Shown: positions 47,652 to 60,179, counted from the stretch's first letter. The stretch is 64,000 nucleotides of DNA from Paulownia fortunei (GCA_019321725.1 CM033116.1:11860841-11924840), one strand, 5' to 3'. Translations and numbers: made by a program. Notes: generated by a model not told the origin, from the letters alone.

Positions 47652-49733
47652 ATCACCATGCTTACATACAATGCTTGAACTATGTGAGCTAATGCTCAGT
47701 AAGTGAAAATCATGCATGATGAAGGGATAATCTAAAATATATGCAATGCATTTCAATGAGATCATGACAAAAATGCAAACTCATACATCAAAATCATTTC
47801 ATTCAAAATTATTTTCCATTACTAAGCCCTTGGCCCACCTACTATGTACTAGATAGAGCTCTCAATAATATTAATAATTACATAGCCATAAATAGATCAA
47901 TACAGTCCGGGGGCCATCTCCTAAGATCACTAGAGGTCTACCCCTTGTCTTCCCCTATGATCCTCCAGAAGTCTTCCCACCAGCAACGTCGATAAGGACA
48001 CAGTCAAGTGGTCTACCCTCTCATGACCAGCAGAGGCACACTTTCTATCAACCCCTATGATCCTTCGACAAGTAATACTCGCGGTGCCCTAAAATATCAT
48101 ATCAATAAGCCACACAGCCTTCGGTACACTAGTAGTGGCCAACCAAAATATTTTTTTTCTGAACTAAATGGGATAGATTCACAACTTCACATTTTCTTGC
48201 TACCACATTAATTTGCATGATGATTTTGACACTTTTAGACATATTCATTCATCCCTTATTTTTATCATACCTAGCTAACATAAAATATAATATAACCATG
48301 TCATATAATGGCTAAAACACATGGATATAGCTTTCCAAGTTCAGCTCCCTTCACAGCATACTGAAATAGATTTTTCTTACCGTGACAGTTTTGCGCACTT
48401 CATGACATTAATGGTTTTGACACCCTTAAGTATATTCAATCACTCCCAAATTTTAAGACAACAAGGTCATATTCTTGCCAAAACTCATGGATTTAGTGTC
48501 TCTGATTCAGTCTTCTTCACAGCACACTAAAATAGATTTTGCTACTTTGGCAGTTTGAGTGTTTCTCCAATATCATGCTCTATTTCAATTTCTAACCGAT
48601 TCAAATTTATTCCAATACTCTTACCTCATATATGGACATGTAAATGGTAATAATTATAGGTGTTATTCAGCATACCATACACGTTTGAAGCCTAAAACAC
48701 AAGAAAATAGTAAGGTGATAATTTCTACCATAAGTATTTCCTATTAAGTGTTTGTCATCAAAAACCTTTTGTTTGTACACCGAAGTCTAACTAAAAACTT
48801 CCTAACACTTTTATAAAAGATATTTAAATTTTAATAAACAATAAACCCATTCATAATAATCTGAAAACCAAAGATAAAACCGTAGAAAAATGTTACCTAT
48901 GCAGATTTTGAGGTTAAACTTGATGGTAATCACTTCACCTTTGCTTTTCTTAGTTTTATTTCAACTTGGAATTAGTTTGGAGCACTTGAAGACCTTAAGG
49001 TGTGCGTTTGGAAGCTGAAAATGGCTGAAATAAGGGTGTGGTTGTGGCTTAAGGGGAAGGGTTTGAGGTGTTAGCTTAAGCTTAATAAGAAAGCATGAGA
49101 CGGCAAAGCTTGAAGTGTCAAGTGGTGGTTTAAATCTGACATTATACACAACTTACACAACTCTAATATGGTGTTTCTCAGCATTTATTTCTTTATTTAC
49201 AACCTATTTTAATTTTCGTACGATCGGATAATAAATTCTACCATAATTTCTTAATCGTTGATTCGATCTTTAAATCGATTGACTTTCAATTTCTTAAATA
49301 GATTGTCTAATTTTCATTTCTAAAATCATATGCACATATGGACCTTGAAATATGATACTTAAATCAAATTACATTATGTTTAATATCCTTAGTATTAGTA
49401 GTTTATGGATGTATATCTTTAAAACACCTTAATCTAGTTGAATCGAAACATATTAGCTTACTAGTAATACCTTTAATTACTTCAAAAATTATAACATATA
49501 ACCTATGAATATCCAATAGATTGACCAATATACTCTTTCTCTTATCTAAATATTGAATTTCTTGCTTAGGTTATAAGATCTAAACCACTAATATCATATG
49601 ATAGCATTAGAGGTCTAACAATTAAAATGCTATATAATATGCCATGTTAATGTTAATGCAAATTAGCATATAAGTAGCATGTAATGTATGAATCACATTG
49701 ACCAAGTGAGTAGTCTGAGGATTGAATATTACA
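47652..49733 (-). repeat. Retrotransposon A 5' LTR, outer fragment
   Basis: It matches 34150-36843, but about 575 bases corresponding to roughly 34660-35235 are deleted at about 48162. Together with 40122-40618 it makes the complete 5' LTR of element A. Confidence 0.9.
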
Positions 49734-49855
49734 GCTTGTCTCAGTTGTGAGAAAATAGGCTCGATCTAAAGCGAGATAAGTAAGCATTCAGGACTCTCAC
49801 TAGAAGCAGAGGGCTAATAGGAGTGGAGTAGAACAATGAGCCGAGGAGTGCCCAC

Positions 49856-49972
49856 CAGAAGCGTCCAGCCTAGCAGTCCAGAAGTGTTCACCCTAGCAAC
49901 CTTAGGCATGTCTATCCTAGTAGCCCCTAGCGCTTTCGTCCTAGTAGCCTCAAGCGTGTCCATCTCGAACTT
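49856..49972 (+). repeat. 24-base minisatellite in Tat-2 leader
   Basis: About five units of 24-25 bases, each built like CAGAAGTGTTCACCCTAGCA or AAGCGTGTCCATC..., with CCTAGTAGCC in the middle. Confidence 0.7.
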
Positions 49973-50540
49973 CTAAAGTAAATAAGTCCGAACATAAGAC
50001 CACTAGCTGGAATATCAGTGTTGCAAAGCACACTAGAAGCCCCACTTGCTTTATGGGAGGATACCTTCAGCAAGAGCAACGATAAAGACGGAAACCCAAT
50101 ATGCAAAGAATATATATCATATCCATATAAGAAACAACCCACCTAGAATTTGGAGCGAAATGACCAACTTTGTCACATAGCGAACGTGTCACATAACCCT
50201 ATTGAATCAAACCCAAACTAAGACAAATCAAAAGTACTCTCCTATAGAAAGTATCGGGGAACAAGAATCTAGGATTAGATATCCAAATTAGCATGAAGCC
50301 TAAGTTACCCATAGAGAATGACCAGTAAGTTCTCTGATAGAGATGACAGTTACTTCCAAAATCCTTCAATTCTCTTTAGATTACATTTCCAATTTATGGG
50401 ATATAAATCTCTTGAGCTATTGGTAATTTAATTATCAAAGCATCCACTTAATTTACTATCTAGAATTATTACCTATGCTCATGGGACCAAAACACCCACC
50501 TGTAATAAGTTTAAAAGGCTCATGGTAAAGATAAAAATAT

Positions 50541-50797
50541 AAGGTAGTCAATAAGAGGTCGTGGGACACAATCCATGGCCTTACAAAAGGTGGTTAGTAA
50601 AAGGCTATAGGATACGGTCAATGGCGAAAGCCTTAAAAAAGTGGTTAGTGAGTGGCCTTAGCACGTGGTCTATGGAGGAATCCTTAAATAGGGTGGTTAG
50701 AAAGAGGCTATGAAATACGGTCCATGGAAAAAGCCTAAAAAGAGGTAGTCTATAAGTAGTTGTGGAATGCAGTCCACAACGAGAACCTCATAAAATG
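50541..50797 (+). repeat. 52-base minisatellite in Tat-2 leader
   Basis: About five imperfect units of 51-55 bases, each with GGTGGTTAG, then GGCTAT.G..ATACGGTC, then ATGG...AAGCCT. Confidence 0.75.
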
Positions 50798-51890
50798 AAA
50801 ATAATGCCCTAACTATGTCTGAGCCAAACTTAGCATTGGGGGAGGGGGAATACCTCACCTTGGCACAAAATGATGCCCCGACCACATCCGAGCTAAAGTT
50901 AGTCCTAAGAGAGGAGACTCCTCACCCGAGCACAAAATGAAATTGCAGCCACGTTTGGGCTAAACTTAGTCCTATCAGAGAAAACAACTCACATGTGCAC
51001 AAAATAAAATTTTGGCCTCCTCCAGGTCAAACTTAGTTCTAAGGGAGATAACATCTCACCTAGGCATAAATGTAAAGCCTCGACCATGCCCGGGCAAACT
51101 TAATCCCTAGGTAAGAAACACCTCACCCGAGCATAAAATAAAGCCCCAACCCCATTTGGGCCAAACTTAGTCCCGGAATAAGGGTTACCTTACTAGGCAC
51201 AAAATGAAGCGTTGGCCACATTAGGGCCAAACTTAGTCTTGGTGGAGAAAACACCTCACCCACACACAAAATAAAGCCTTACACAAACTTAGGCATAAAA
51301 CAAAGCCCTAGCCTTTTTCTAGCCAAACATAGTCCTAGAAATGCAAAACCTTACCCGGGTAGGAAAAGTCCCTACCTCATCCGGGACAAACTTAGAGGGT
51401 GTTTGGCTAAGCTTATTTAAAAGATTTTATAAGCTCCTATATCTTATAAGATGTTTTTGGAGCTTATAAGATGTTAGATCTTATTTTATAAATAAGTTGT
51501 TGAAGTGTTTGGATAAAATATGACCATGAAGCTTTTAAAATGTTAGTAATGACAATTTTATAATTAAAATTATTAAAATTAAAGGAGTTTGTTAAAGTAA
51601 GATCTTATTTTGAAAATAAGTTGGGGTGGAGGTACATTTTTAGGAGTTTATAAGCTCTCAAATAGCATTTTTTTGGATCTTATAAGATCTTCAAAAAAAA
51701 TTACCAAACACTTTTTGAGAGCTTATAAGCTCTTAAATATCTTATAAGCTTAGTCAAACACCCTTTTAAAACTTAGTTCTAATGGAGGCAACACCTCACC
51801 GTGGCACAACCTAACCCCAGGTAAAGCAATGTCTCACCCATACATGACTTAAACACGGGCAAAGTAACGCCTCACTGAACACCAAAATAC
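50798..51890 (+). repeat. 67-base minisatellite in Tat-2 leader, interrupted by a small DNA element
   Basis: About eleven imperfect units of 65-68 bases. Each begins AAAATGAAGCCCC, has CAAACTTAGTCCTA in the middle and ends CACCTCACCCGAGCAC. The array is split at about 51394-51767 by an inserted element and ends with two shortened units. Confidence 0.85.
51394..51767. mobile_element. Small inverted-repeat DNA element (MITE) within the minisatellite
   Basis: The left end GAGGGTGTTTGGCTAAGCTT pairs with the right end AAGCTTAGTCAAACACCC. The interior has many CTTATAAG words. It interrupts one minisatellite unit inside the phrase AAACTTAGT, and AAACTT(AG) is found on both sides, so a target duplication of 7-8 bases is likely (exact edge uncertain by a few bases). 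This suits a hAT-type miniature element. Confidence 0.75.
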
Positions 51891-52199
51891 TAATTGTAGT
51901 GAGAAATTAACAACAATAGCATAGAATAAAGAAAATGTTCTCAATCGTAAGCGTAACCTGATAAGCCAAACATCAACCTAAAACTAAATGGGTGGATAGG
52001 AGAAATCCTTCTAAATGACTAAGTCCTTAGTAGAAGCACTAAAAACTCTCTAGGCAGCAATGCCATGAGGCTCCATCTTCCCTAGGAACACCCTTGCGGT
52101 ACCTATCTCGTGCTATGGTGCAACTAATTTTTTTTTCTCCATCTCTAACATAGAAAAAACTTATAACATGAGACTAAATGACTACTCGAAGAAAGTAGT

Positions 52200-52540
52200 C
52201 ACGATTAAAACTCGCCCGTTCTGCTTAAGTAGTGGCCGAGACAGAGCCTTGGTCAGCTAACCCAATAAGTAGTCAAAGCGGAGACTAGCCTGCCCAAGTC
52301 ATTACACGGCCGAGGAGAAACCTCAGCCATCGCCCCCACTTGTTATCTCAGTCGCCCAAACTAACCTACAACTGAAGCTGAAGCCTCGACCCCCTATATC
52401 ATCATGCACCCAAGCAAAGCCTCAACCACCTAACTCAACTTGCGGTTGAGGCAGAGCTTCTGCCATTTGTCCCAATATACAGGGGTCGCTCACTTTAGCT
52501 TGCAGTCACGGCAGAGCCTTGACCCCTCAAATCAGCCTAG
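52200..52540 (+). repeat. Loose repeats in Tat-2 leader
   Basis: Degenerate recurrences of GGCCGAG.CAGAGCCT (about 52236, 52307, 52442, 52503), spaced about 35 or 65 bases apart. G+C-rich for this window and without a reading frame. Confidence 0.5.
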
Positions 52541-52599
52541 GTGCTAACCTAGATTGCCTAATCTAGGTTTCAATAATCATGGACAGACTAATCAGAAAT

Positions 52600-52900
52600 G
52601 ATGAATTCTCAATCTTAGACAGTATCCTTAAATTCAAAAAAGGACTTTAACCTAGAGATAACATTTTCTTTGGTGTGAGCAAGCAAAGCCTTAGCTTCCT
52701 TCAAATCTAAGATCTTTCTCCTAGAGAAAATCTCTTGCTTATAGCATTCCTTGAGGGCTGCAAATTCTTAGGTGACCTTGCTCACCTCTCTCTATATGTG
52801 AGTGACCTGAGCCTCGCATTTCTTCTCTGTTGCCTCAAGACGGGCAACTAATTCCTTATAGTTATCTATTTTCTAACTAATCATAGTTGAAAAAGAATAA
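52600..52900 (-). pseudogene. Antisense coiled-coil frame relic in Tat-2 leader
   Basis: One minus-strand frame stays coherent for about 90 codons, broken only by point stops. It reads NYKELVARLEATEKKCEAQV, then, past a stop, REVSKV, past another stop EFAALKECYKQEIFSRRK, then DLKEAKALLAHTKENVISRL. The spacing of Leu, Ile and Val with charged residues between suggests a coiled coil. It is antisense to the element. Extra frames in this position and orientation are known for some Tat-clade elements. Function unknown, now broken. Confidence 0.55.
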
Positions 52901-53747
52901 GAGCTCTCGAGGCAACACGCTTCAACCAGGGTTCGACAATCAATGAGTAAAGTACTTCTTGGCGAACATCATAAGTCCTCCTAAGTTTAACTTGCAAATA
53001 TAATGCTCAATAAAAAACTCTCTCTAGGATAAAACATTAACTCGTAAGAAGTGTTAAATGCATACAAACTGCCCTTAATACGACGCACACTCCTGGAAGC
53101 ATATAAAATACTACCCTTAACGTACTACGCTCACTTTGAGTAGCGTAAACAATACCATAAGAAGCAATAAGTGAAGAGCATAAAGATATCATCCCTAAAT
53201 GGGAATTTAGTTACTCACAATAAGTTAAGCAATAATGATAAAACAAAGCCTAAATGCATTTAGTGAAAGATGGTATCTTGATACAACAAGAAGTTGAATA
53301 AAGGGAATGAAACCATTATAAAATTGAAAAATAGAGTAACATAGGTCTGAAGAAGAAAATTGTAAAATCTCAAAGTTCTTGATGAACAAAGGCTAAGTCC
53401 TACCGAAAAGGCTAAGTCCTATCGAGAAGCTTAATCTTATCTTAAAAGCATCAAGCCTTTTCAGCAACATGGTCCTAGGGGGTTGAAGCTATACTAGCTA
53501 GAACCTTTGCATCAATAATAATATCACCAACACCATCAATACATAGGATGGAAGGCGAGGCACAACCTACCCTAAGTCAAACCCAAGAGAGGCACGCTCT
53601 CACCTAGAAAACAAGTCAAAGGTGAGTTACGACCTTACCCAAAGAGAAAGCTCTAGGTAAGGCACAACATCGCCTAGGAAACAAAAGTTGATCAAGGTAT
53701 TACCTAGCTCAAAAATTGGAAACCAACAAATGTTCTACTTCACACAT

Positions 53748-55319
53748 TGTTCTTAAAATATTTTGCAAACCGCAAGTGCACAGTGTCAAGTTTTAATACA
53801 ATGGTGAGTTGAGTTGAGTATCCACAAGGATTGTAATGAAAACTTATAGAAAGTATCGTAGTTCAAATAGTCTTAATTTTATCTAGAAAGTCAAGTAATG
53901 ATTGGTAATTAAAGTGGAATAAGATAAAAATTACAAAAGACAAGAGTGGAGTTCTTAGAAGTAACACAACAAACACCTTATAAGCAAAAAATTTTAGAGT
54001 AATGTCTCACCTAATTATCATCTATGTTCTTACTTCCAAAACATACCAATTCAAGTCAACAACACATGTAAGTTAAGAATTCCTAAACTCATCAATTCCA
54101 TCTTTTGAGTGCTGAATTGACTATGAGTTTCAATATGAATTTGAATATCTCTATAAAAATTTAAGAACAAAACTCTACCAAAGTTTAATTAATTCTTCTT
54201 CAAAAATTCCAAGGTTTTATAAACTTCTCAACTCTATGATTCCTAGGTTGTGCTATCCTTATGATCATATGTAATCTCCCCTCTATCAAGCATCAAATCT
54301 CATACATCAATAATCTCAATTAATGACCAAATAATCAAGAACAATACTAAGCAAGACAACACAAACAAGATGAATAACTTGAACTAATATTATTTGGAAT
54401 TCAAAATATAGAATCAAATAAGGTTACATCATCCTCTAGAAAGAAAAGTTTAATTCATTATGTATGAATATAACTTCAAGAAATATATAAGAAAGAACAT
54501 GAAAATTGTTCACCAATTTGTGAAGTGAGAGGAATGGTTGAAGCTCTCATTGTCTCCAAAAATGGCTTCCTTGTCTTCAAGAATAACTCTCTTTCTCTCA
54601 AGAATGGCTCTCTCTATCCAGCAACACCTCCTTCTATCTAGAATACCTTCTCACGTCCAAGAATATCTTTAGAGGCTCTTTGGGGTACTTAAAATCAGAT
54701 GGGATATGCCCTAAAGAGAGGGAAAAAAAATCCATTTTGTCCTTTTTATCCATGTGGTAGCGCGTAGGCGCTGACTGGATAGCTAGGCGTTGAACATTCT
54801 GTTTAAAACCAATTTCTACAGCATCTTAGTTGTTTCAACCAATGTGTCACTACCTTCTAGGCTAAATTGGCTTTTAGTGTCTTCATAATAATTGTAGCCC
54901 TATCTCTTAACCTTCTATATCACCATGAATCATCTCAATAGGATATTTGTGGAGAGAGTTATGCCTAAAATACTAAGATATATTATACTAGAAATTATTG
55001 AAATTACAGGAACTGGATCTTATGGTAAACAGAAAAGTTGTATATATATATATATCTTGGCTTTCCAATAGATCAAGAATAAAGTTAATATGATATTGGA
55101 GCAAAGACTTATGATTAAAATACAAACACTGCCATTAGTAGCAGCACAATACTAGTTCTTTCAAATTTTCAACCAAGTTTTTATTTCTTTCCATTTTCTG
55201 CTCATTTTGTCATTACCTACAAGATTTTAAACTAAATGCATAAAAAGCAACATAAAACTTGAAAACAAGCCAAATATTAATCAAAAGACATGAATTGTTG
55301 GTATAAAAATAACTTATCA
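53748..55319 (-). repeat. Athila-2 3' LTR
   Basis: 1572 bases. On the minus strand it starts TGATAAGTTATTTTTATACC at 55319 and ends ...AAGAACA at 53748. It is preceded by the purine tract AAGTTTGGGGGTATT (55334-55320). It matches 62300-63910 along its whole length with scattered changes and small gaps. Confidence 0.92.
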
Positions 55320-55334
55320 AATACCCCCAAACTT

Positions 55335-56870
55335 GAAGATTTGTTTGTCCTCAAGCATCAAACACAAATTCTCAATAACAACTCCTATATGAGTTAGGTA
55401 ATGAAATTCAAGAATGATTTTTCTAACATCTCATATCAAAAGATTAGAAAAATATACCAAGTTCACATGTTAACACGCATATTGGTTTCATTTAACCTCA
55501 TGGTTTGTGTGTGTGAATGTGAAATTAGTAGTTTATCAACTCTCATTTATCATCTGGATAGGTTTATAAAGCCTACTATTCATATTTGATCCACTTTTGA
55601 AGTACTTATCAAACTCCATAAACTTATTTTTTACACTAGTCTCCACTAATGTAGGTAGATCATAACATCAAAGATCAAAATGACTTCCAAAACTTATATT
55701 GTGAGGCTTGGGTCATGGTGGAATATATGGAAAATTGTAGCTAAAAATTACCTATTTTACATAATCATACAAGAACCTTTATAAATGAGCACCAACTTAT
55801 TCATCAATCCCTTCATTTTTCTTTATTGAACATCTCATTTTTCTTCTTTTTGATCTTGGATTACCCCAAACTTTTTTTTTATTGTATGCAATGGGGGTCT
55901 ATTTGTTTTGGGGAGTTCAAATCATACACCTCAATTCATAATCTCTTTATTTTCATTCTTTTTCAATATTTTCTTCTCTTTATTTTCATTTTTTAATACA
56001 TCAATTCATTCAAGAATAATTGTGTAAATAAGAAAAAAAATGGTAGAATATTGGAATTTATTTTTTCATAAAACTTGATAATGTGTATAGGGTGTCCAAA
56101 AAATTATTTAAATAGGTTTAAGAGGGGACACTAGGGAATAATTAAAGTATAGGTTGGCTTCAAAGACTTAAATGGTCTTAAAATGGACTAATCATCTTCT
56201 TAATGCTATGCCACATAGGATTTCACCTTGACTAGTGATCAAATAAGTTCTAGAGGTTGGTCGGATCATTTAGAAAATAATTAGACCTTATAACTATCTC
56301 TAAACAATTAAATGTAATTCAACAAACTACTTAGTGCATCAAGATTCACAAGACCTCATAGAGTAAATAAAACTAATTTTTGATGTTTAGACACGTAAAC
56401 AAACATACATATTCTAATATTTACTTTTTTAAAAGGCACATAGTTCATCATTAAACTTGACAATCAATAAACTAAACAAGTCCATGAACTAAACTTAACA
56501 AGCTACAAACAAACATTAAACGTCTCAAGCATCAAGCAATTATCCTAAACTGTCCCCTAAACTTGATAAAAGCATTGTACTCAATGATTGAGTGAATTGT
56601 AAAATAAGAGGATTTTCCTAAAAATAGGTGCTGTTCTTTTGGAATTAAAACCCTGTTGTTATTTTTTTTCAGCCTTTAGCCTGCAAAAATAAGTAAAATA
56701 TCAAGGAACAATTATCATGATATAAAACAACACAAGAACAACAACAAATAAAACAACACACACAAAAATAAGAAAAAAGAGCTTGGCTTGCCTCCCAAGA
56801 AACACTTTGTTTAAAGTCTTTAGCTAGACTAAAACCGAATACCTTATGTTGCTTCTCCAAGTGAAAAATT
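55335..56870 (-). other. Athila-2 3' non-coding region
   Basis: No gene. It is the usual long non-coding stretch between integrase and the purine tract in this clade, with A/T-rich and T-rich runs (for example 55850-56050). The small frame 56860-56669 lies in this non-coding part and is not a protein I recognise. Confidence 0.6.
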
Positions 56871-56879
56871 AAACATCTT

Positions 56880-58000
56880 CTAAATTTTATTTCCGTAATA
56901 AAGTTTCAACCTTTGTACATTGACACAAAATAATGTGGCATCCTTACCTTTGACCTCAACCGCCCTAAATGGAAATGTCTTGTTGACAAAGAAGGGACTA
57001 GACCATCTAGATTTTAATATCCCCGAAAAAAGTTTTAATCTAAAATTGAAAAACAACACAAGTTGTCTGGGTTGAAATTCCCTTCTCAAGATCATTTTGT
57101 CATGACATTGTTCTGTTTTTTTTTATAGATTTTAGCATTTTCATAGACATCAAACCTAAATTCCTCTATTTCATTGAGTTGTAATAATCTTTTTTCTCCA
57201 ATTGCCTTTGTATCAAAATTTAATTGTTGCACAGCCTAATATGCTCTATGTTCTAGCTCAACGGGAAGATGACAAGCTGTTCCATAAACTAATTGATAAT
57301 TAGACGTACCTATAGGAGTTTTATATGTTGTGCAGTATGCCCACAATGCATCATCAAGTTTATGTGCCCAATCCTTTATATTAATGCTTACCATTTTGTC
57401 AAGGATTCACTTCACTTTTCGGTTTGAGATTTCGGCTTGTCCATTTGATAGAGGATGGTATTCAAGAACTACCTATTGTTTTACACCATACTTAGCCAAA
57501 GGTTATTAAACATTTTATTACAAAAATAAGAACCTTCATCACTTATAATTACTTTAGGTGTGCCAAAACGAGTCAAAATTTGTTTGTGCAAGAATTTAAG
57601 CACTACTTTGGCATCATTAGTAGGTGTGGTAATTGCTTCTATCTACTTGGAGACATAATCCACAACAAGCAAAATGTATAATCGGCCATTTGATAGAGAA
57701 AATGGTCCCATAAAGTTAATCCCCCATACATCAAAGAGTTCAACTTCCATCATGTTAGTCAAAGGAAGCTCATGGCGTCTAGTAATTGTTCCAACCCTTT
57801 GACACCAGTCACATGTCTGCACAACAACATAACAATTCTTAAGCAAAGTTGGCTAATAAAAACTGGATTGCAATACCTTAGAAACTGTCATTATGAGTCC
57901 AAAATGACCACCACATGGGGATGAATGACAATCCTTTAGAATTTCATTTGTTTTCTCCATTGGAATACATCTCCGAATTACAGAATTGGAATATCTTTTG
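56880..58000 (-). pseudogene. Athila-2 integrase relic
   Basis: 57846-57643 carries the end of the zinc-binding domain (CDWCQRVGTITRRHELP) and the start of the core (FDVWGINFMGPFSLSNG, then LLVVDYVSK); the family GIDFMGPF has Asn for the first catalytic Asp. The C-terminal domain is at 57095-56880 (ILKSRWSSPFFVNKTFPF). Frames between them are broken. Confidence 0.8.
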
Positions 58001-58242
58001 AAGAACAAGAGATCATCCTATATATATGATTCCACATCATGTAAGAATTTTTTTATTTGATGATAAGTGAGGTCCGGGGGCAATAATCCACCTGCAAGAT
58101 AATTCACAAAATCTGCATACCAATGTAAATTATCTTTGATTGCCAAAATAAACTTATCTGGGAAAAATTCTTTAATTGGCCCTTCAAAGTTCTCATTTTT
58201 CTACTCTAACCTCGATAAGTGATCTGCCACCACATTTTCACT

Positions 58243-59722
58243 TTATTTCTTATCTTTGATTTCAAGATCAAATTTTTGAAAAAGGAGTATCCACCAAATT
58301 ATCCTTTGTTTTGCATTCTTTTTAGCAAAGAGGTACCAAATAGTAGCATGATTGGTACACGCTATCACCTTGGTACCTACAAGATAAGCACGAAATTTAT
58401 CAAATGTAAAAATAATGGCTAACAATTCTTTTTCGATGGTGGTGTAATTTTGTTAGGCTTCATCAAGTGTTCGACTTACATAGTAAATGACCCTAAAATT
58501 TTTATCTCATCTTTGTCCTAACACCGCTCCAACTGCATAATTACTAGCATCACACATAAGCTCAAATGATTGGGTTCAATCTGGTACCACCATAATAGGA
58601 GCTGAAATGAAAGCCTTCTTGATGTCATCAAAGGCCCATAAGCAATCATCATTAAAATCAAATAGCTTATCTTTTTCTAATAGGTTGCACAAAGATTTTA
58701 TAATTTTGAAAAATCTTTAATGAATCTTATATAAAACCCGGCATGCCTAAAAAAACTATGAAAACCTTTCACATTAATTGGTGGTGGAAGTTTTTCAATC
58801 AAAATATTTTTTGCTCAGTCTACCTCAAGTCTTTTAGAGAACTCTTGGTGACTAAAACAATACTTTCTTTTACAATCAAATAGCCTTTTTCCAATTTAAA
58901 ACAAGGTTAGTCTCCTCACATCTCGACAAAGTATGACAAAGATTATGTAGACATATATCAAATGAGGAGCCAAGAATTGAAAAATAGTCTATAGAAATTT
59001 CTTTTATGTTCTCCACCATATCATGAAAAATTGCTATCCATCTTCGAAATGTGGCTGTGGCATTGCATAATCTAAATGACATTCTTTGAAAAGCAAAAAT
59101 ACCATGAGGGTATATGAATATTATTTTCTCTTGATCTTAGGTGCTATGACAATTTGACTGTACCCCGAACAACTATTAAGAAAACAACAGTATTGATATC
59201 CTGCAAGTTGGTCTAACATTTGATCAATAAATGGGAGGGAAAAATGATCCTTACGAGTAGCTTTGTTGACTTTTCTATAATCAATACATACTCGCCAACT
59301 TATGACCGTTCTTGTTGGTATTAGTTCATTGTTATCATTTTAAATTATGTTCATGCCATCTTTTTTTGGAACTACTTGAATCGGACTCATCCAAGAACTG
59401 AAATTACATAAATAAATCCAGTATTCGACCATTTCAAGACTTCATTTCTTACAATCTCTTTCATTGTAGGATTTAGTCTACATTAATGTTTAATAGATAG
59501 TTTGTAAGATTTTTCCATTAAGATTTTATGCTTGACAATTGAAGGACTAATACCTTTTAAATCATAAATTGACCGACCAATAATAGATTTATGCTCTCTT
59601 AAAACACGAAGCAACGTTTCAACCTCTAAAGGAGATAGGGAAGCTGAAATAATTACCGAATAAGTGTTGTTAGCACCTAGAAATTTATAATGCAAATGTT
59701 CGGGAATTGCTTTCAACTCCAA
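58243..59722 (-). pseudogene. Athila-2 reverse transcriptase and RNase H relic
   Basis: 59722-59483 has the linker before RT (ELKAIPEHLHYKFLGANN, then GRSIYDLKGISPSIVKHKIL), typical of Athila pol. 59082-58876 has MSFRLCNATATF, where the family has MPFGLCNAPATF. In place of the catalytic FMDDFSVF it has SIDYFSIL, with one aspartate changed. RNase H ends at 58425-58243 ([20 protein letters not shown]). Confidence 0.8.
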
Positions 59723-60179
59723 TAATATTATTTATTCCTTGATTGTGGTATCTCTTATTGTTTCCTTGCATTTATCCTTTTTCAACTCTATGTCTTCTGA
59801 TTCAAGAAAGAGCAAGTAATGCATTAAACCTCATTATCAATATCATGGTGATTACCTTGCATTATGGAATGAACAATGCATTACTCTAAAGGTGTGGTAG
59901 GAATTTGTTTGAAAAACTGATTATACAAGCAAGTTTCTAATATTTCAATCTTATTACAAGTATGTGGTTCCTCTTAAAACTTCAATGCACAATAAATGTT
60001 AAACATCACTTCATCCTCATTAACTCTTAGAGTTAATTCACTGCATTGCATATCAATCAAAGCACGTCGGTAGCAAGGAATGGTCGATCAAGAATTAAAG
60101 GAATTTCTTGGTTTTCCTCCATATCTAACACCACAAAATTTGCTGGAAATATGAATTTATACACTTTTACCAATACATC

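Larger units (their letters stand above)
33659..49733 (-). mobile_element. Tekay/Del-like retrotransposon A, split by a second retrotransposon
   Basis: Edges are TCTAACAC (33659, mutated from TGTAACAC) and ...ATATTACA (49733). A perfect 5-base duplication, GCTTG, flanks it (33654-33658 and 49734-49738). Read on the minus strand: 5' LTR (49733-47652, then 40618-40122 after the nested element), primer site (about 40119-40106), a 3.3-kb internal region, purine tract (36855-36844), 3' LTR (36843-33659). Removing the nested element restores one continuous LTR at 40618/47652. The internal region is much shorter than usual and fully decayed. Confidence 0.92.
49739..53747 (+). mobile_element. Tat-2 leader region (interrupted element resumes)
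   Basis: It continues directly from 33653 once element A and one copy of GCTTG are removed. It is richer in G+C than its neighbours and full of local repeats: a 24-base array (49856-49972), a 52-base array (50541-50797), a 67-base array (50798-51890) and looser repeats (52200-52540). It also has an antisense coiled-coil frame relic (52600-52900). No gag or pol of the sense strand is reached before element Athila-2 interrupts at 53748. In Tat-clade elements the space between LTR and gag is often long, with extra reading frames and tandem repeats, which fits. Confidence 0.6.

Noticed and set aside
56669..56860. Cys-rich frame with apparent membrane segment
   Set aside because: It lies in the non-coding 3' region of Athila-2. 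The run of Cys comes from a TGT/ACA-rich stretch; no family is recognised.
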